The notes beneath the pieces are model-generated. The model was not told the origin of the DNA and ran no database searches. It saw only the letters and a program-made list of their open reading frames with translations. The position numbers and the translations under genes are program-made. DNA of 15,162 nucleotides. It comes from an uncultured Collinsella sp. (GTDB taxonomy: Bacteria; Actinomycetota; Coriobacteriia; Coriobacteriales; Coriobacteriaceae). The stretch lies in the NCBI GenBank assembly GCA_902495155.1, contig CABUWD010000044.1, positions 1 through 15,162 of the forward strand, read 5' to 3'. Positions 1 to 9,399 of the stretch are shown here, in pieces. Numbering within the stretch: the stretch's first letter is position 1; each line of letters starts with the position of its first letter.

Positions 1-1147
1 CCTTCGCCGGCACCACGCCAAAGCAGTAGCTCAGCGCCGCAGACACCGCAAATGCCACACCGCCGGCAGCGCAGCACCACAGCAGGTTCGAGATGCCGCC
101 CGTGGCAAAGCCAATGACCATGAGGACATTCGTCATGCCGATGGTATAGGCCGTAACGTGGCCCACGGCTGCAACAAGGCCTCCGACGGCGCCGCCAATG
201 GCCATGCACGTCAGGCACCTGCCATATTTAAAGCCGCAACCGTACAGCGCCGGCTCGCTTACGCCGCCAAGAACACCCGAGATTGAGTAGCCCAGCATGA
301 GCGCCTTCTCGTCCTTATCCGCAACGCGGAGCGACGCGCCAAAAGGCATGCCCCAAACGGCGAACGTCGCCATCGTCGCGGCAATCAGGATGCACGAATC
401 CGTTCCCACACTCATAAACTGCGCGTACGCAAGCGATAGAACGACGTTGCTGACGCCCGCTATCTTTAGGAACTCCCAGCCCGCGGCAAGCCCCATGAGC
501 GTGAGCAGCGACACGATGCCACCGGAATTGCCAAGCATAAACATAAGCTGGCCCAACAGCATGCCCAGATAGCTGCCCGCCGGTGCCGTAATACACAGCG
601 AAACCGGAACCATGACAAGCATGGTCGCAAACGGAACAAACGAAAACGCCACGGCCCTAGGGATAACGCGCTTAAAGAAACACTCCACTCGCCATAGCAC
701 AGGCACCGAAAGGAGAACTGGAATAACAGTCGTCGTGTAATCGTTGACCGCCGCGGGAAGCAGACCATACACGGAAGTCATCGATGCCCCCGTCGTCGAT
801 GCGGCATCGACGAGCTTGAGCAGATCGGGCGCAATCAATACGCCGCCCAGCATCATACCCAGCTGCTCCGAGCAACCGAGCTGGCGGGCGGCCGCCCAAC
901 CAAGATAGATGGGCAAAAAGTAGTAGCCGGCGTTATAGAGCCAACTGTAGAACAGGCGATAGATTTCGGAATCGGCAGACCACAGGCCCAGCATGCCTTC
1001 GCCCATAATGACGGCGACGGTGCGGAACAACGCCGCGCAGACAATAAACGGCAGCGCCGACATCATGCTTTTGGACAGATAGTCCACCACGGCCATGGCG
1101 TTTGATGAAACCGTCGTTGTAAACGAGGTGTTAGAAACTTGTGACAT
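1..1147 (-). CDS. PTS transporter subunit EIIC, beta-glucoside/sucrose-type (partial, 3' end outside window)
   Basis: An open frame runs 382 codons from an ATG at 1147 to the window edge without a stop. The product is strongly hydrophobic, with many membrane segments, as expected for the sugar-translocating channel of a phosphotransferase system. Residues 295-303 read GVSEPALYG, the EIIC signature loop of the Bgl/Suc/Tre type, with the substrate-binding Glu at 298. Residues 78-109 (FLPIYLGWAAARQLG then GGVLIAPDL) and TTVIPV at 139-144 also fit this family. The chain enters EIIC after about 20 residues, so no EIIB domain precedes it; EIIB or EIIA could follow beyond the window or be encoded elsewhere. 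The start has an upstream GGGAAAGG. It lies 40 bp downstream of accDA on the same strand with no obvious terminator between. The usual GLHH-like stretch appears as GVSN (231-234), so the protein is divergent and its sugar cannot be named. Confidence 0.85.
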   Translation of the reverse strand, partial: MSQVSNTSFTTTVSSNAMAVVDYLSKSMMSALPFIVCAALFRTVAVIMGEGMLGLWSADSEIYRLFYSWLYNAGYYFLPIYLGWAAARQLGCSEQLGMMLGGVLIAPDLLKLVDAASTTGASMTSVYGLLPAAVNDYTTTVIPVLLSVPVLWRVECFFKRVIPRAVAFSFVPFATMLVMVPVSLCITAPAGSYLGMLLGQLMFMLGNSGGIVSLLTLMGLAAGWEFLKIAGVSNVVLSLAYAQFMSVGTDSCILIAATMATFAVWGMPFGASLRVADKDEKALMLGYSISGVLGGVSEPALYGCGFKYGRCLTCMAIGGAVGGLVAAVGHVTAYTIGMTNVLMVIGFATGGISNLLWCCAAGGVAFAVSAALSYCFGVVPAK

Positions 1148-1187
1148 GGAACGCCTTTCCCAATATGACATGCGGGCTGTCCCTTTG

Positions 1188-2898
1188 TCACATCGTGTGG
1201 TACCGACCGATTGCGCGGTACTTTTCGTAGCGGAGGTTTGTGAGGGTCGCGTCGTCGAGCTGCCCAAGCGCATCGAAGGCATCAAATGCCGAGGACATGA
1301 CGGCACCGGCGATCTCCTCATGCGACAGGCCCTTATCGTCAACAATGCCGTCGATGATGCCGAGCGCCAGCAGATCGGGGGCCGTGAGCTTAAGCGCCTC
1401 GGCGGCCTCATTCGCGCGCTCGGTATCCTTCCACAGGATCGACGCACAGGCCTCGGGGCTCACGACCGAATAGGCCGAGCTCGAAAGCATCAGGATGCGG
1501 TCGGCCACGGACAGCGCCAGCGCGCCACCAGAGCCGCCCTCACCTGTCACCACCGAGACAATCGGCGTCTTAAGGCCGCTCATCTCCATGAGATTCTGGG
1601 CAATCGCCTCGCCCTGGCCGCGTTCCTCGGCACCGATGCCGCAAAACGCGCCCGAGGTATCGACCAGGCACAGAACCGGTCGACCAAATTTTTCGGCCTG
1701 GCGCATCAGGCGACGCGCTTTGCGGTAGCCCTCGGGATGTGCCATACCAAAGTTGCGACGCATGCGCTCTTTGGTCGTGGTGCCGCGCTCGATGGCGATG
1801 ACCGTTACGGGGCGTCCGTCTTTCCAGCCAATGCCAGCCACCACAGCAGCGTCGTCGCCAAAGTAGCGGTCGCCGTGCAACTCCACAAATCCATCCAGGC
1901 CCAGCGAGATCATCTCGCCTGCCGTGGCGCGATCTGCCGAGCGGGTCTGCTTGACAATCTCGAGCGCGGTTTTTGGTGCGGCCGAGCGCTTGAACAAGTG
2001 TCCCAGCTTTTTGCCGCGGCGACCCGTATGCACGATCTCATGCGGTGCCCCCAGGCCGGGCGCGTGCCCTTCGTGCAGCGCCAGCAGCTCGCCTACCGTG
2101 AGCGCAATCTCGCCACGCGGAACAACGGCATCGCAAAAGCCGTGCTCCAGCAAAAACTCGGAGCGCTGGAATCCCTTGGGCAGGCGCTTGTGCATGTTCT
2201 GCTCGATCACGCGCGGGCCGGCAAATGCCGTCAGGGCATCGGGCTCGGCCAGGATAATATCGCCCTCCATGGCAAAGCTCGCGGTTACGCCTCCGGTCGT
2301 GGGGTCAGTGAGCACCGTGATATACAGGCCGCCCGCCTCGCTATGGCGCCTAACCGCCGCAGAGATTTTGGCCATCTGCATGAGCGAGGTCACGCCCTCC
2401 TGCATGCGGGCGCCACCCGATACGGTAAAGCCAACGACCGGCAGTCCCAGCTCGGTCGCACGCTCAAATGTGCGGCAGATCTTCTCGCCCACCACGGAAC
2501 CCATCGAGCCCATCATAAAGTTGGCGTCCATAAAGAAGAGCGCCGTATCGCAACCGCAGATTTTGCCCTTGCCGCACACAACGGCATCGCGCTCGCCCGA
2601 ACGTTCGCTCACGCTCTTGAGCTTGTCGGCATAGCCGGGAAACGAAAGGAAGTCCTCCGGCGCCAGACTGGCATCCCATTCCTCAAACGTGCCCTCGTCA
2701 ATCGTCATGCGCATGCGGTCGCGCCCGCTCACGCGAAAGTGTTTGCCGCAACGAGGGCAGACCTCGAGGTTGTCGTGCAGGCGCGCCTCATCGATCACAC
2801 GGCGGCACTCCGGGCATTTGACAAACACGTGGCGCGCGGGGAACTCGGCGCACGACTCGGTTATCGGCCCCTCAAGGACATTGACCGTCTTCGCTTTT

Positions 2899-2912
<14 letters not shown>
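1188..2912 (-). CDS. accDA: Acetyl-CoA carboxylase carboxyltransferase, fused beta (AccD) and alpha (AccA) subunits
   Basis: This 574-residue cytosolic protein transfers CO2 from carboxybiotin on AccB to acetyl-CoA, giving malonyl-CoA. The N-terminal half is AccD: a four-Cys zinc ribbon (C33, C36, C52, C55), then the SGGARMQEG loop (165-173) and DPTTGGV (203-209). From about residue 314 the chain is AccA: LHGDRYFGDD (345-354), RRNFGMAHPEGYRKA (385-399), GAEERGQGEA (427-436) and the oxyanion-type GEGGSGGALAL (457-467). In many bacteria these are two genes, accD and accA; here they are one frame with no internal stop. The AccA part lacks the long N-terminal helical region of E. coli AccA and resembles the short streptococcal form. 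The ATG at 2912 overlaps the accC stop by 14 bp and has GGGG upstream; an ATG at 2906 is possible but worse spaced. Confidence 0.95.
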
Positions 2913-4242
<1,330 letters not shown>

Positions 4243-4252
4243 GAAGCCTTCC

Positions 4253-4675
4253 TTAACTTTCGTGCATGAGTGCAAAGGACATATCGGCGCGGCAGCAAAC
4301 CTCACCGTTGACGCTTGCAGTACCCGTCGCAAAACGGAACGGCCCGCGCGCACGCGTGATGGAGCACACCAGATCCACCGTATCGCCCGGGCGCACCGGA
4401 CGCTTAAAGCGCACCTTGTCCAGACTCGTGTAGAACGGCGTCGCGCCGCGCGCTTCCTCATCGCCCATCAGCAGCACGCAGCAGTTCTGGGCGAGCATCT
4501 CGCACTGAATCACACCGGGGACGACCGGGTTTCCCGGAAAATGCCCCTGCAAAAAGTACTCGTCGCCCGTAATCGTGATCTTGCCGTGGGCCTCGTCGCC
4601 CACCAGCTCGGCCTCGTCGAGCAAAAGCATCGGTTCGCGATGCGGCAACAGTTCCTTAAGCTCTTCTTTGTTCAT
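4253..4675 (-). CDS. fabZ: (3R)-hydroxyacyl-ACP dehydratase
   Basis: This 140-residue enzyme removes water from 3-hydroxyacyl-ACP to give trans-2-enoyl-ACP in each elongation cycle. It is a single hot-dog fold of normal FabZ length. LLPHREPMLLLDE near the N-terminus is the FabZ signature, and HFPGNPVVPGVIQCEMLAQ carries the catalytic pair His45 and Glu59, 14 residues apart as in E. coli FabZ. A GTG at 4684 is in frame, but ATG 4675 is preferred because AGGTGA lies 6-7 bases upstream and the protein then begins MNKEELKELLPHR. The ribosome site overlaps the accB stop, which suggests translational coupling. No FabA-, FabN- or FabM-type isomerase is in the cluster, so this gene alone does not explain how unsaturated acids are made. 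Confidence 0.96.
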   Translation of the reverse strand: MNKEELKELLPHREPMLLLDEAELVGDEAHGKITITGDEYFLQGHFPGNPVVPGVIQCEMLAQNCCVLLMGDEEARGATPFYTSLDKVRFKRPVRPGDTVDLVCSITRARGPFRFATGTASVNGEVCCRADMSFALMHES

Positions 4676-4684
4676 GGATATCAC

Positions 4685-5158
4685 CTATCCGATCCTCATG
4701 AGGCAGCTGCCAAACTCCACGAGGTCGCCGTCGGCCACGCAGATCTCGAGCACCTCGCCGTCTGCCTCTGCCGTTACCTCGTTGAGAACCTTCATGGCCT
4801 CGATGATGCAGAGCGTCTCGCCGGCCTTGACCTTAGAGCCCACGTGCACAAACGGCTCGTCGCCCGGCGCCGGGGCAGCATAGAAAACGCCGACCATGGG
4901 AGCGGTCACCTCGGTGCCCTTGGGCTCCGGTGCGGCGGCAGGTGTCTGCGCGGCGGGCTCCGGTGCGGCAGGCGCGACTGTGGGAGCTGCAACTGGAGCG
5001 GCCATAGCGCTCGGCATGGGCATGGGCACGGCAACCGGCTGTGCGGCGCTCGCGCGCTCGAGTTCGACCGCGGTGCCATCGGGCTCCTCAACGCGTACGC
5101 GCGTGAGGCCGCGGTCCTCCATAACATCGGCTATCTCGGCAAGTCTTTTGGAATCCAT
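4685..5158 (-). CDS. accB: Biotin carboxyl carrier protein of acetyl-CoA carboxylase
   Basis: The 157-residue carrier protein holds the biotin that shuttles CO2 from AccC to AccDA. The C-terminal biotinyl domain (about 84-157) contains the EAMK motif with the biotinylated Lys at 123, followed by VLNEVTAEADGEV and a closing LMRIG strand. A flexible linker rich in Ala and Pro (about 38-85) joins it to a short N-terminal domain, the standard AccB plan. Val follows the biotinyl Lys where E. coli has Met. The ATG at 5158 has GAGGAG about 8 bases upstream and begins 3 bp after the fabF stop. Its modifying enzyme, BirA, is encoded divergently at the head of the same operon. Confidence 0.96.
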   Translation of the reverse strand: MDSKRLAEIADVMEDRGLTRVRVEEPDGTAVELERASAAQPVAVPMPMPSAMAAPVAAPTVAPAAPEPAAQTPAAAPEPKGTEVTAPMVGVFYAAPAPGDEPFVHVGSKVKAGETLCIIEAMKVLNEVTAEADGEVLEICVADGDLVEFGSCLMRIG

Positions 5159-5161
5159 GCT

Positions 5162-6409
5162 CTAGCTCCTCGTATATCTACGCAGCGCGATGGCGGCGTT
5201 GTGTCCGCCAAAGCCCAGGTTGGTCGAAAGCGCCCAGGTAAGGTCAGCGCGAACCGCGCGATTGGGCGTGTAGTCAAGATCGCAGGCGGGATCGGGCGTG
5301 TGGTAGTTAATGGTCGGCGGCACCACGCCCTGCTCGAGCGCCATGGCGCAGGCCATGACCTCGATGGCGCCCGTGGCACCGATCATGTGGCCGGTCATCG
5401 ACTTAGTCGACGAGACGTGCGCGGCACGCGCCGCGTCCTCGCCGAGCGCACGCTTAATGCCCGCCGTCTCGGACGAATCGTTGAGCTTGGTCGATGTGCC
5501 GTGGGCATTGATGTAGAGGCCCTCGGAAGGCCTGACGTCGCCCTCGGTCACCGCCAGCGATATCGCGCGGGCAATGCCGGCAGCCTCGGGATCGGGGCTC
5601 GTGATGTGATAGGCATCATCGGTGTTGCCGTAGCCCACGACCTCGGCATAAATGTGCGCACCGCGCGCCTGCGCATGTTCCATGCTCTCGAGCACGAGCA
5701 CGCAGGCGCCCTCGCCCATCACAAAGCCGTCGCGGTCTGCATCGAACGGACGGCAGGCCGTCGCGGGATCGGGGTTGGTGGTCAATGCGCGGCAGGACGT
5801 AAAGCCCGCAACGGCATCGGGGATAATTGCAGCCTCGGCGCCGCCCGCGAGGATCGCGTCGGCATAGCCGTGCTTGATGGCGCGGAACGCCTCGCCCACC
5901 GCATGGGCCGAGGTTGCGCACGCGGTCACCACGGGCAGGGTCGGGCCCTTTGCCTTGTGGCGGATTGCGATATTGCCCGATGCCATGTTGGGGATCATCA
6001 TCGCGATCATATAGGGCGATGCGCGGCGGGGCCCACGTTCGGCAATCGTATGGACGTTGTCGACGAGCGTCGTCATGCCGCCCACGCCCGAGCCCACGTA
6101 GACGCCCAGGCGCTCGCGATCGATGGCGCCTTCGACATCAAAGCCCGCATCGTGCATGGCTTCGTCCGAAGCCGCCATCGCAAACTGAACGCAGGGGTCG
6201 AGATGCTTGGCGTCACGCTTGCCAAAGTACTCGTTGCCGTCAAAGCCCTTGACCTCGGCCGCCACCTTGACGGCAAACGCATCGGTATCGAAGTGCGTGA
6301 TCGGGCCGATGCCGCACGTGCCGGCGCACATGGCCGCCCAGGTGGCAAGCGCGGTGTTGCCGAGCGGCGACACGGCACCGATACCGGTGATTGCAACTCT
6401 CTGTTCCAT
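5162..6409 (-). CDS. fabF: 3-oxoacyl-ACP synthase II (beta-ketoacyl-ACP synthase)
   Basis: This 415-residue condensing enzyme extends acyl-ACP with malonyl-ACP. It has the thiolase fold with catalytic Cys164 in TACATSAHAVGEA, the first active-site His in NAHGTSTKLND, and the Lys/His pair in STKSMTGHMIGATGAIE. GFGGHNAAI closes the chain, as expected for FabF. Upstream in-frame starts exist (TTG 6427, ATG 6412), but ATG 6409 was chosen because GAGGAG lies 6 bases before it, the protein then begins MEQRVAITGIG, and Cys164 falls within one residue of E. coli FabF numbering. It follows fabG by 39 bp, the second-longest gap in the operon, and is followed by accB after 3 bp. Confidence 0.97.
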   Translation of the reverse strand: MEQRVAITGIGAVSPLGNTALATWAAMCAGTCGIGPITHFDTDAFAVKVAAEVKGFDGNEYFGKRDAKHLDPCVQFAMAASDEAMHDAGFDVEGAIDRERLGVYVGSGVGGMTTLVDNVHTIAERGPRRASPYMIAMMIPNMASGNIAIRHKAKGPTLPVVTACATSAHAVGEAFRAIKHGYADAILAGGAEAAIIPDAVAGFTSCRALTTNPDPATACRPFDADRDGFVMGEGACVLVLESMEHAQARGAHIYAEVVGYGNTDDAYHITSPDPEAAGIARAISLAVTEGDVRPSEGLYINAHGTSTKLNDSSETAGIKRALGEDAARAAHVSSTKSMTGHMIGATGAIEVMACAMALEQGVVPPTINYHTPDPACDLDYTPNRAVRADLTWALSTNLGFGGHNAAIALRRYTRS

Positions 6410-6448
6410 CATGGTCTCCTCATCCAAGCCGTTCTTCGGCCCTGGTTT

Positions 6449-7222
6449 CTACATCGCCATTCCGCCGTCGACGCGTACGACTTCGCCCGTAATGTAGGCA
6501 GCCGCATCGCTCACTAAAAATCGCACCACACCGGCCACCTCTTCGGGCTGCGCCATACGCTTAAGGGGAATCTGCTCCTCGGTTACCGTACGCACCTTCT
6601 CCGAGAGCTTTGCCGTCATATCCGTCTCGACAAACCCGGGGGCAACCGCGTTCACTCGTACGCCGCGGGGCGCAAGCTCGCGCGCCACCGCCTTGGTCAG
6701 GCCGATCACGCCCGCCTTGGAGGCAGCGTAGTTGGCTTGCCCGGCATTGCCCATCAGGCCCACGACCGAGCTCATGTTGACGACGCAACCGCCACGCTGG
6801 CGCATAAAGGTCTTGGTGAGCGCGCGCGGCATGTTGAATGTTCCCTTGAGATTGACGTCGAGCACGCGGTCGAAGGCGTCATCGCCCATGCGCATGAGCA
6901 GGCCATCGCGGGTGATGCCGGCGTTGTTGACGAGCGCCCAAATGGAGCCAAAGTCGTTGAGGACCGCTTCCACGCACGCGTTGACGGCAGCGGGGTCGGC
7001 CACGTCACATTGATATGAGCGCGCCGTGGCGCCAGCCGCCTCGCAGGCGTCGCACGTCTCGCGCGCCGCATCGACGCTGCCGGCATAGACGACGGCGATA
7101 TCGTAGCCATCCTCCGCCAGACCGATAGCGCAGGCGCGGCCGATACCCCGCGAGCCGCCCGTGACCAGTGCCACGCGACGTGAGTCGTTGCGCTCGAGCG
7201 CGCCATTGTTCAAGTTGCCCAT
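6449..7222 (-). CDS. fabG: 3-oxoacyl-ACP reductase
   Basis: This 257-residue short-chain dehydrogenase reduces 3-oxoacyl-ACP to (3R)-hydroxyacyl-ACP with NADPH. The Rossmann motif TGGSRGIG (21-28), the NNAG motif (99-102) and the catalytic set Asn124, Ser152, Tyr165 and Lys169 (YAASK) are all present. GFVETDM and the C-terminal ITGEVVRVDGGMAM fit FabG rather than a general SDR. About 14 extra residues precede the first strand compared with E. coli FabG; ATG 7222 is still preferred, with AAAGGA a few bases upstream. It lies 30 bp after fabD. SDRs are easily misnamed, but position inside a complete FAS II cluster makes this assignment firm. Confidence 0.95.
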   Translation of the reverse strand: MGNLNNGALERNDSRRVALVTGGSRGIGRACAIGLAEDGYDIAVVYAGSVDAARETCDACEAAGATARSYQCDVADPAAVNACVEAVLNDFGSIWALVNNAGITRDGLLMRMGDDAFDRVLDVNLKGTFNMPRALTKTFMRQRGGCVVNMSSVVGLMGNAGQANYAASKAGVIGLTKAVARELAPRGVRVNAVAPGFVETDMTAKLSEKVRTVTEEQIPLKRMAQPEEVAGVVRFLVSDAAAYITGEVVRVDGGMAM

Positions 7223-7252
7223 GTCATTCCTTTCGGGTTACAGCCCTGTGGA

Positions 7253-8179
7253 CTATGCGAACTCGTCGGCAATAGCTGCGACCTGCTCGGCCGTCTCGCA
7301 CGAATACACACGAACGTCGCTCAGCGTACGCTTGACCAGGCCGGACAGCGTTTTGCCGGGGCCGACCTCAATAAATGTGTCGATGCCTTGATCCTGCAGA
7401 GCATGCAGTGTATCGACCCAGCGTACGGCATGGCTCACCTGATTGGCCAGCACCTCCGATGCCGTCTGGGGGTCCGCCGGATAGGACGCCGCTGTCATAT
7501 TTGCCAAAACAGGAATGAGCAACGGGGACGGCGCGTGACCGGCCTCAATATATGCGGCAAGGCCACAGGCCGCCTCGGCCATATAGGGGCTATGAAATGC
7601 ACCCGACACCGCGACCTTCATGGCGCGGCCGCCAGCCTCTTTTACTAGGACGTCGAGGGTCTGCAGCGCATCGGGCGCTCCGGCCACAACCGTCTGCTGG
7701 GGACTGTTGTAGTTGACCGGCCAGCAGTCCTCGCCGGCCTGCGCAGCCAGGTTCTCGACTTGCGCAGCATCAAGTTTGATGACGGCGCGCATGCCGCCGG
7801 GGTGACGCTCGGCCGCCGTGGCCATCAATGCCGCGCGCTCACACACGAGCTCAAAACCCGCTCGCGTATCGAATGCCCCCGCAAAGGTGAGTGCAGCGAC
7901 CTCGCCCAGCGAGAATCCCGCACAGGCGGCAGGCACCACACCGCGCTCGCGCAGGGCGACGGCGACAGCCAAGTCGTGCACGAACACGCAAGGCTGCGTG
8001 TTCTCGGTCTGCGAGAGCTCCTCCTTGGAGGCGCTCCGGCACTGCTCGCTCGTCCCCGGGCGCACCTCATCGGCAATGGCGAACACCTCGGCAGCCGCCG
8101 GCGATGTCTCGATCAAGTCGACGCCCATCGCGGGGTGCTGGGCACCCTGGCCGGCAAACAAAAACGCTACGCCACCCAT
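7253..8179 (-). CDS. fabD: Malonyl-CoA:ACP transacylase
   Basis: This 308-residue enzyme moves malonyl from CoA to ACP, feeding FabH and FabF. GQGAQ near the N-terminus, GFSLGE with the nucleophilic Ser90, Arg115 in the CERAAL segment, and GAFHSP with His196 match the FabD catalytic residues in order and spacing. NYNSPQQTVVAG and the C-terminal FIEVGPGKTL also fit. An in-frame GTG at 8185 lies only three bases after the AAGGG ribosome site, too close; ATG 8179 is nine bases after it and starts MGGVAFLFAGQGAQ, so it was chosen. The start overlaps the end of fabK by 13 bp, suggesting translational coupling. Confidence 0.95.
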   Translation of the reverse strand: MGGVAFLFAGQGAQHPAMGVDLIETSPAAAEVFAIADEVRPGTSEQCRSASKEELSQTENTQPCVFVHDLAVAVALRERGVVPAACAGFSLGEVAALTFAGAFDTRAGFELVCERAALMATAAERHPGGMRAVIKLDAAQVENLAAQAGEDCWPVNYNSPQQTVVAGAPDALQTLDVLVKEAGGRAMKVAVSGAFHSPYMAEAACGLAAYIEAGHAPSPLLIPVLANMTAASYPADPQTASEVLANQVSHAVRWVDTLHALQDQGIDTFIEVGPGKTLSGLVKRTLSDVRVYSCETAEQVAAIADEFA

Positions 8180-9111
8180 GCGCACGCACCCTTCAGGACG
8201 TGCTCGGCGCCATCGACCAGGTCGTCAACGATTTCGCGTGCGCTCTGGCGCTCGTTGACCATGCCGGCAATCTGTCCACACAAAAACGAACCCTCTTCGT
8301 AGTTGCCGTCCTTGGCGGCCTTACGCAGCGCACCGGTTCCCATAGCACCGAGCTCCTCGGCACTCGCACCGGAACCCTCGCTCTTGGCATAGGCGTTGGT
8401 GAAGGGGCTCTTGAGGGCGCGCACCGGATGTCCCGTCGAGCGACCGGTCGCACGCGTCGAAGTGTCGTTGGCCTTCAGGACCATCTCCTTGTACTGCTCC
8501 GAGACGGTACACTCATCGGCAACGAGAAAACGCGTGCCCACTTGGACGCCAGCGGCGCCAAGCATAAAGGCGGCCGCCACCCCGCGGCCATCCGCGATAC
8601 CGCCGGCGGCCACAACGGGAATGTCGACCGCATCGACGACCTGCGGCACCAGTGCCATCGTCGAGGTCTCGCCAATATGGCCGCCCGATTCGGTACCCTC
8701 GGCAACAACCGCCGTGGCTCCACGACGTGCCACGAGGCGCGCCAGCGCCACCGAGGCAACGACCGGGATGACCTTGATGCCCGCCTCGTTCCACGCCTTC
8801 ATGTACTTGGCGGGATTGCCGGCGCCCGTCACGACGACCGGCACTCGCTCGTCAATCACGACCTGCGCGACCTCGTCGGCAAACGGGCTCATGAGCATGA
8901 CGTTGACGCCAAAGGGCTTATCCGTCTTGGCGCGCAGCTCATGAATCTGGTCGCGAAGCCAGTTGGCGTCGGCGTTCATGGCCGCGATGATGCCTAAGCC
9001 ACCCGCCTCGGACACTGCGGACGCCAGCGAGGCATCGGCAATCCAGGCCATACCGCCCTGGAACACGGGCTTTTCGATGCCGAGCAGATCGCAGAGAGGA
9101 GTCTTGAGCAT
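8167..9111 (-). CDS. fabK: Enoyl-ACP reductase II (FMN-dependent, FabK)
   Basis: This 314-residue TIM-barrel flavoprotein performs the last reduction of the cycle, enoyl-ACP to acyl-ACP. It belongs to the nitronate monooxygenase-like FMN family. N-terminal PVFQGGMAWIAD, the glycine-rich AGGLGII segment, EGTESGGHIG with the likely catalytic His145, AAGGIADGRG and GAAGVQVGTRF for FMN phosphate binding match FabK. Its position between acpP and fabD separates it from true nitronate monooxygenases. It is unrelated in fold to FabI, and triclosan acts on FabI rather than FabK in the organisms studied. ATG 9111 has GGAG 8 bases upstream and begins 2 bp after the acpP stop. Confidence 0.94.
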   Translation of the reverse strand: MLKTPLCDLLGIEKPVFQGGMAWIADASLASAVSEAGGLGIIAAMNADANWLRDQIHELRAKTDKPFGVNVMLMSPFADEVAQVVIDERVPVVVTGAGNPAKYMKAWNEAGIKVIPVVASVALARLVARRGATAVVAEGTESGGHIGETSTMALVPQVVDAVDIPVVAAGGIADGRGVAAAFMLGAAGVQVGTRFLVADECTVSEQYKEMVLKANDTSTRATGRSTGHPVRALKSPFTNAYAKSEGSGASAEELGAMGTGALRKAAKDGNYEEGSFLCGQIAGMVNERQSAREIVDDLVDGAEHVLKGACAWVA

Positions 9112-9113
9112 CT

Positions 9114-9350
9114 CTACTTCTCCAATGCCGCCTCGACCGTATCGGCGAACTCGCCGACCGTCTTGGGGTTCTCCTCGGTATCGAGCTGGATGCCAAACTC
9201 GTCCTCGACGGCGACGAGGATCTCGACGGTGCCCAGGCTGTCGAGACCAATCTCCTCGAGCGTGGACTCGGGCTTCATCTCGACATCGTCAAGACCGGCG
9301 GTCTCGCGGATAACGTCGCAAACGCGCTCGAAGGTCTTCTGATCTGCCAT
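9114..9350 (-). CDS. acpP: Acyl carrier protein
   Basis: The 78-residue acidic helical protein carries the growing acyl chain on a phosphopantetheine arm. The attachment site is Ser38 in GLDSLGTVE. The rest fits ACP: four helices, EDEFGIQLDTEE after the site, and length within the usual 75-85. Position 40 is Gly where most bacterial ACPs have Asp (DSLD). It has one of the strongest ribosome sites here, AAAGGAG about seven bases before ATG 9350, as expected for an abundant protein. A 49-bp gap, the longest in the operon, separates it from fabH; fabK follows after 2 bp. Confidence 0.97.
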   Translation of the reverse strand: MADQKTFERVCDVIRETAGLDDVEMKPESTLEEIGLDSLGTVEILVAVEDEFGIQLDTEENPKTVGEFADTVEAALEK

Positions 9351-9399
9351 GGTAGTTCTCCTTTGTTTGTGCCCTAGGGGCGTTTTTTCCTATGTGCAA

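Noticed and set aside
1165..1190. TGACA/TGTCA inverted repeat between accDA and the EIIC gene as a terminator
   Set aside because: The arms are short, the loop is long, there is no U-run, and it overlaps the accDA stop codon.
6422..6440. GCCG/CGGC mini-hairpin in the fabG-fabF gap
   Set aside because: Only four pairs; expected by chance in GC-rich DNA.
8167..9111. Nitronate monooxygenase as an alternative identity for the FabK gene
   Set aside because: The families share a fold, but the GGHIG His motif and the position between acpP and fabD in a cluster with no other enoyl reductase support FabK.
9371..9387. GCCC-TAG-GGGC followed by GTTTTTT on the plus strand, terminator-like
   Set aside because: The stem is only four pairs, no plus-strand gene precedes it, and on the operon strand the T-run falls on the wrong side.
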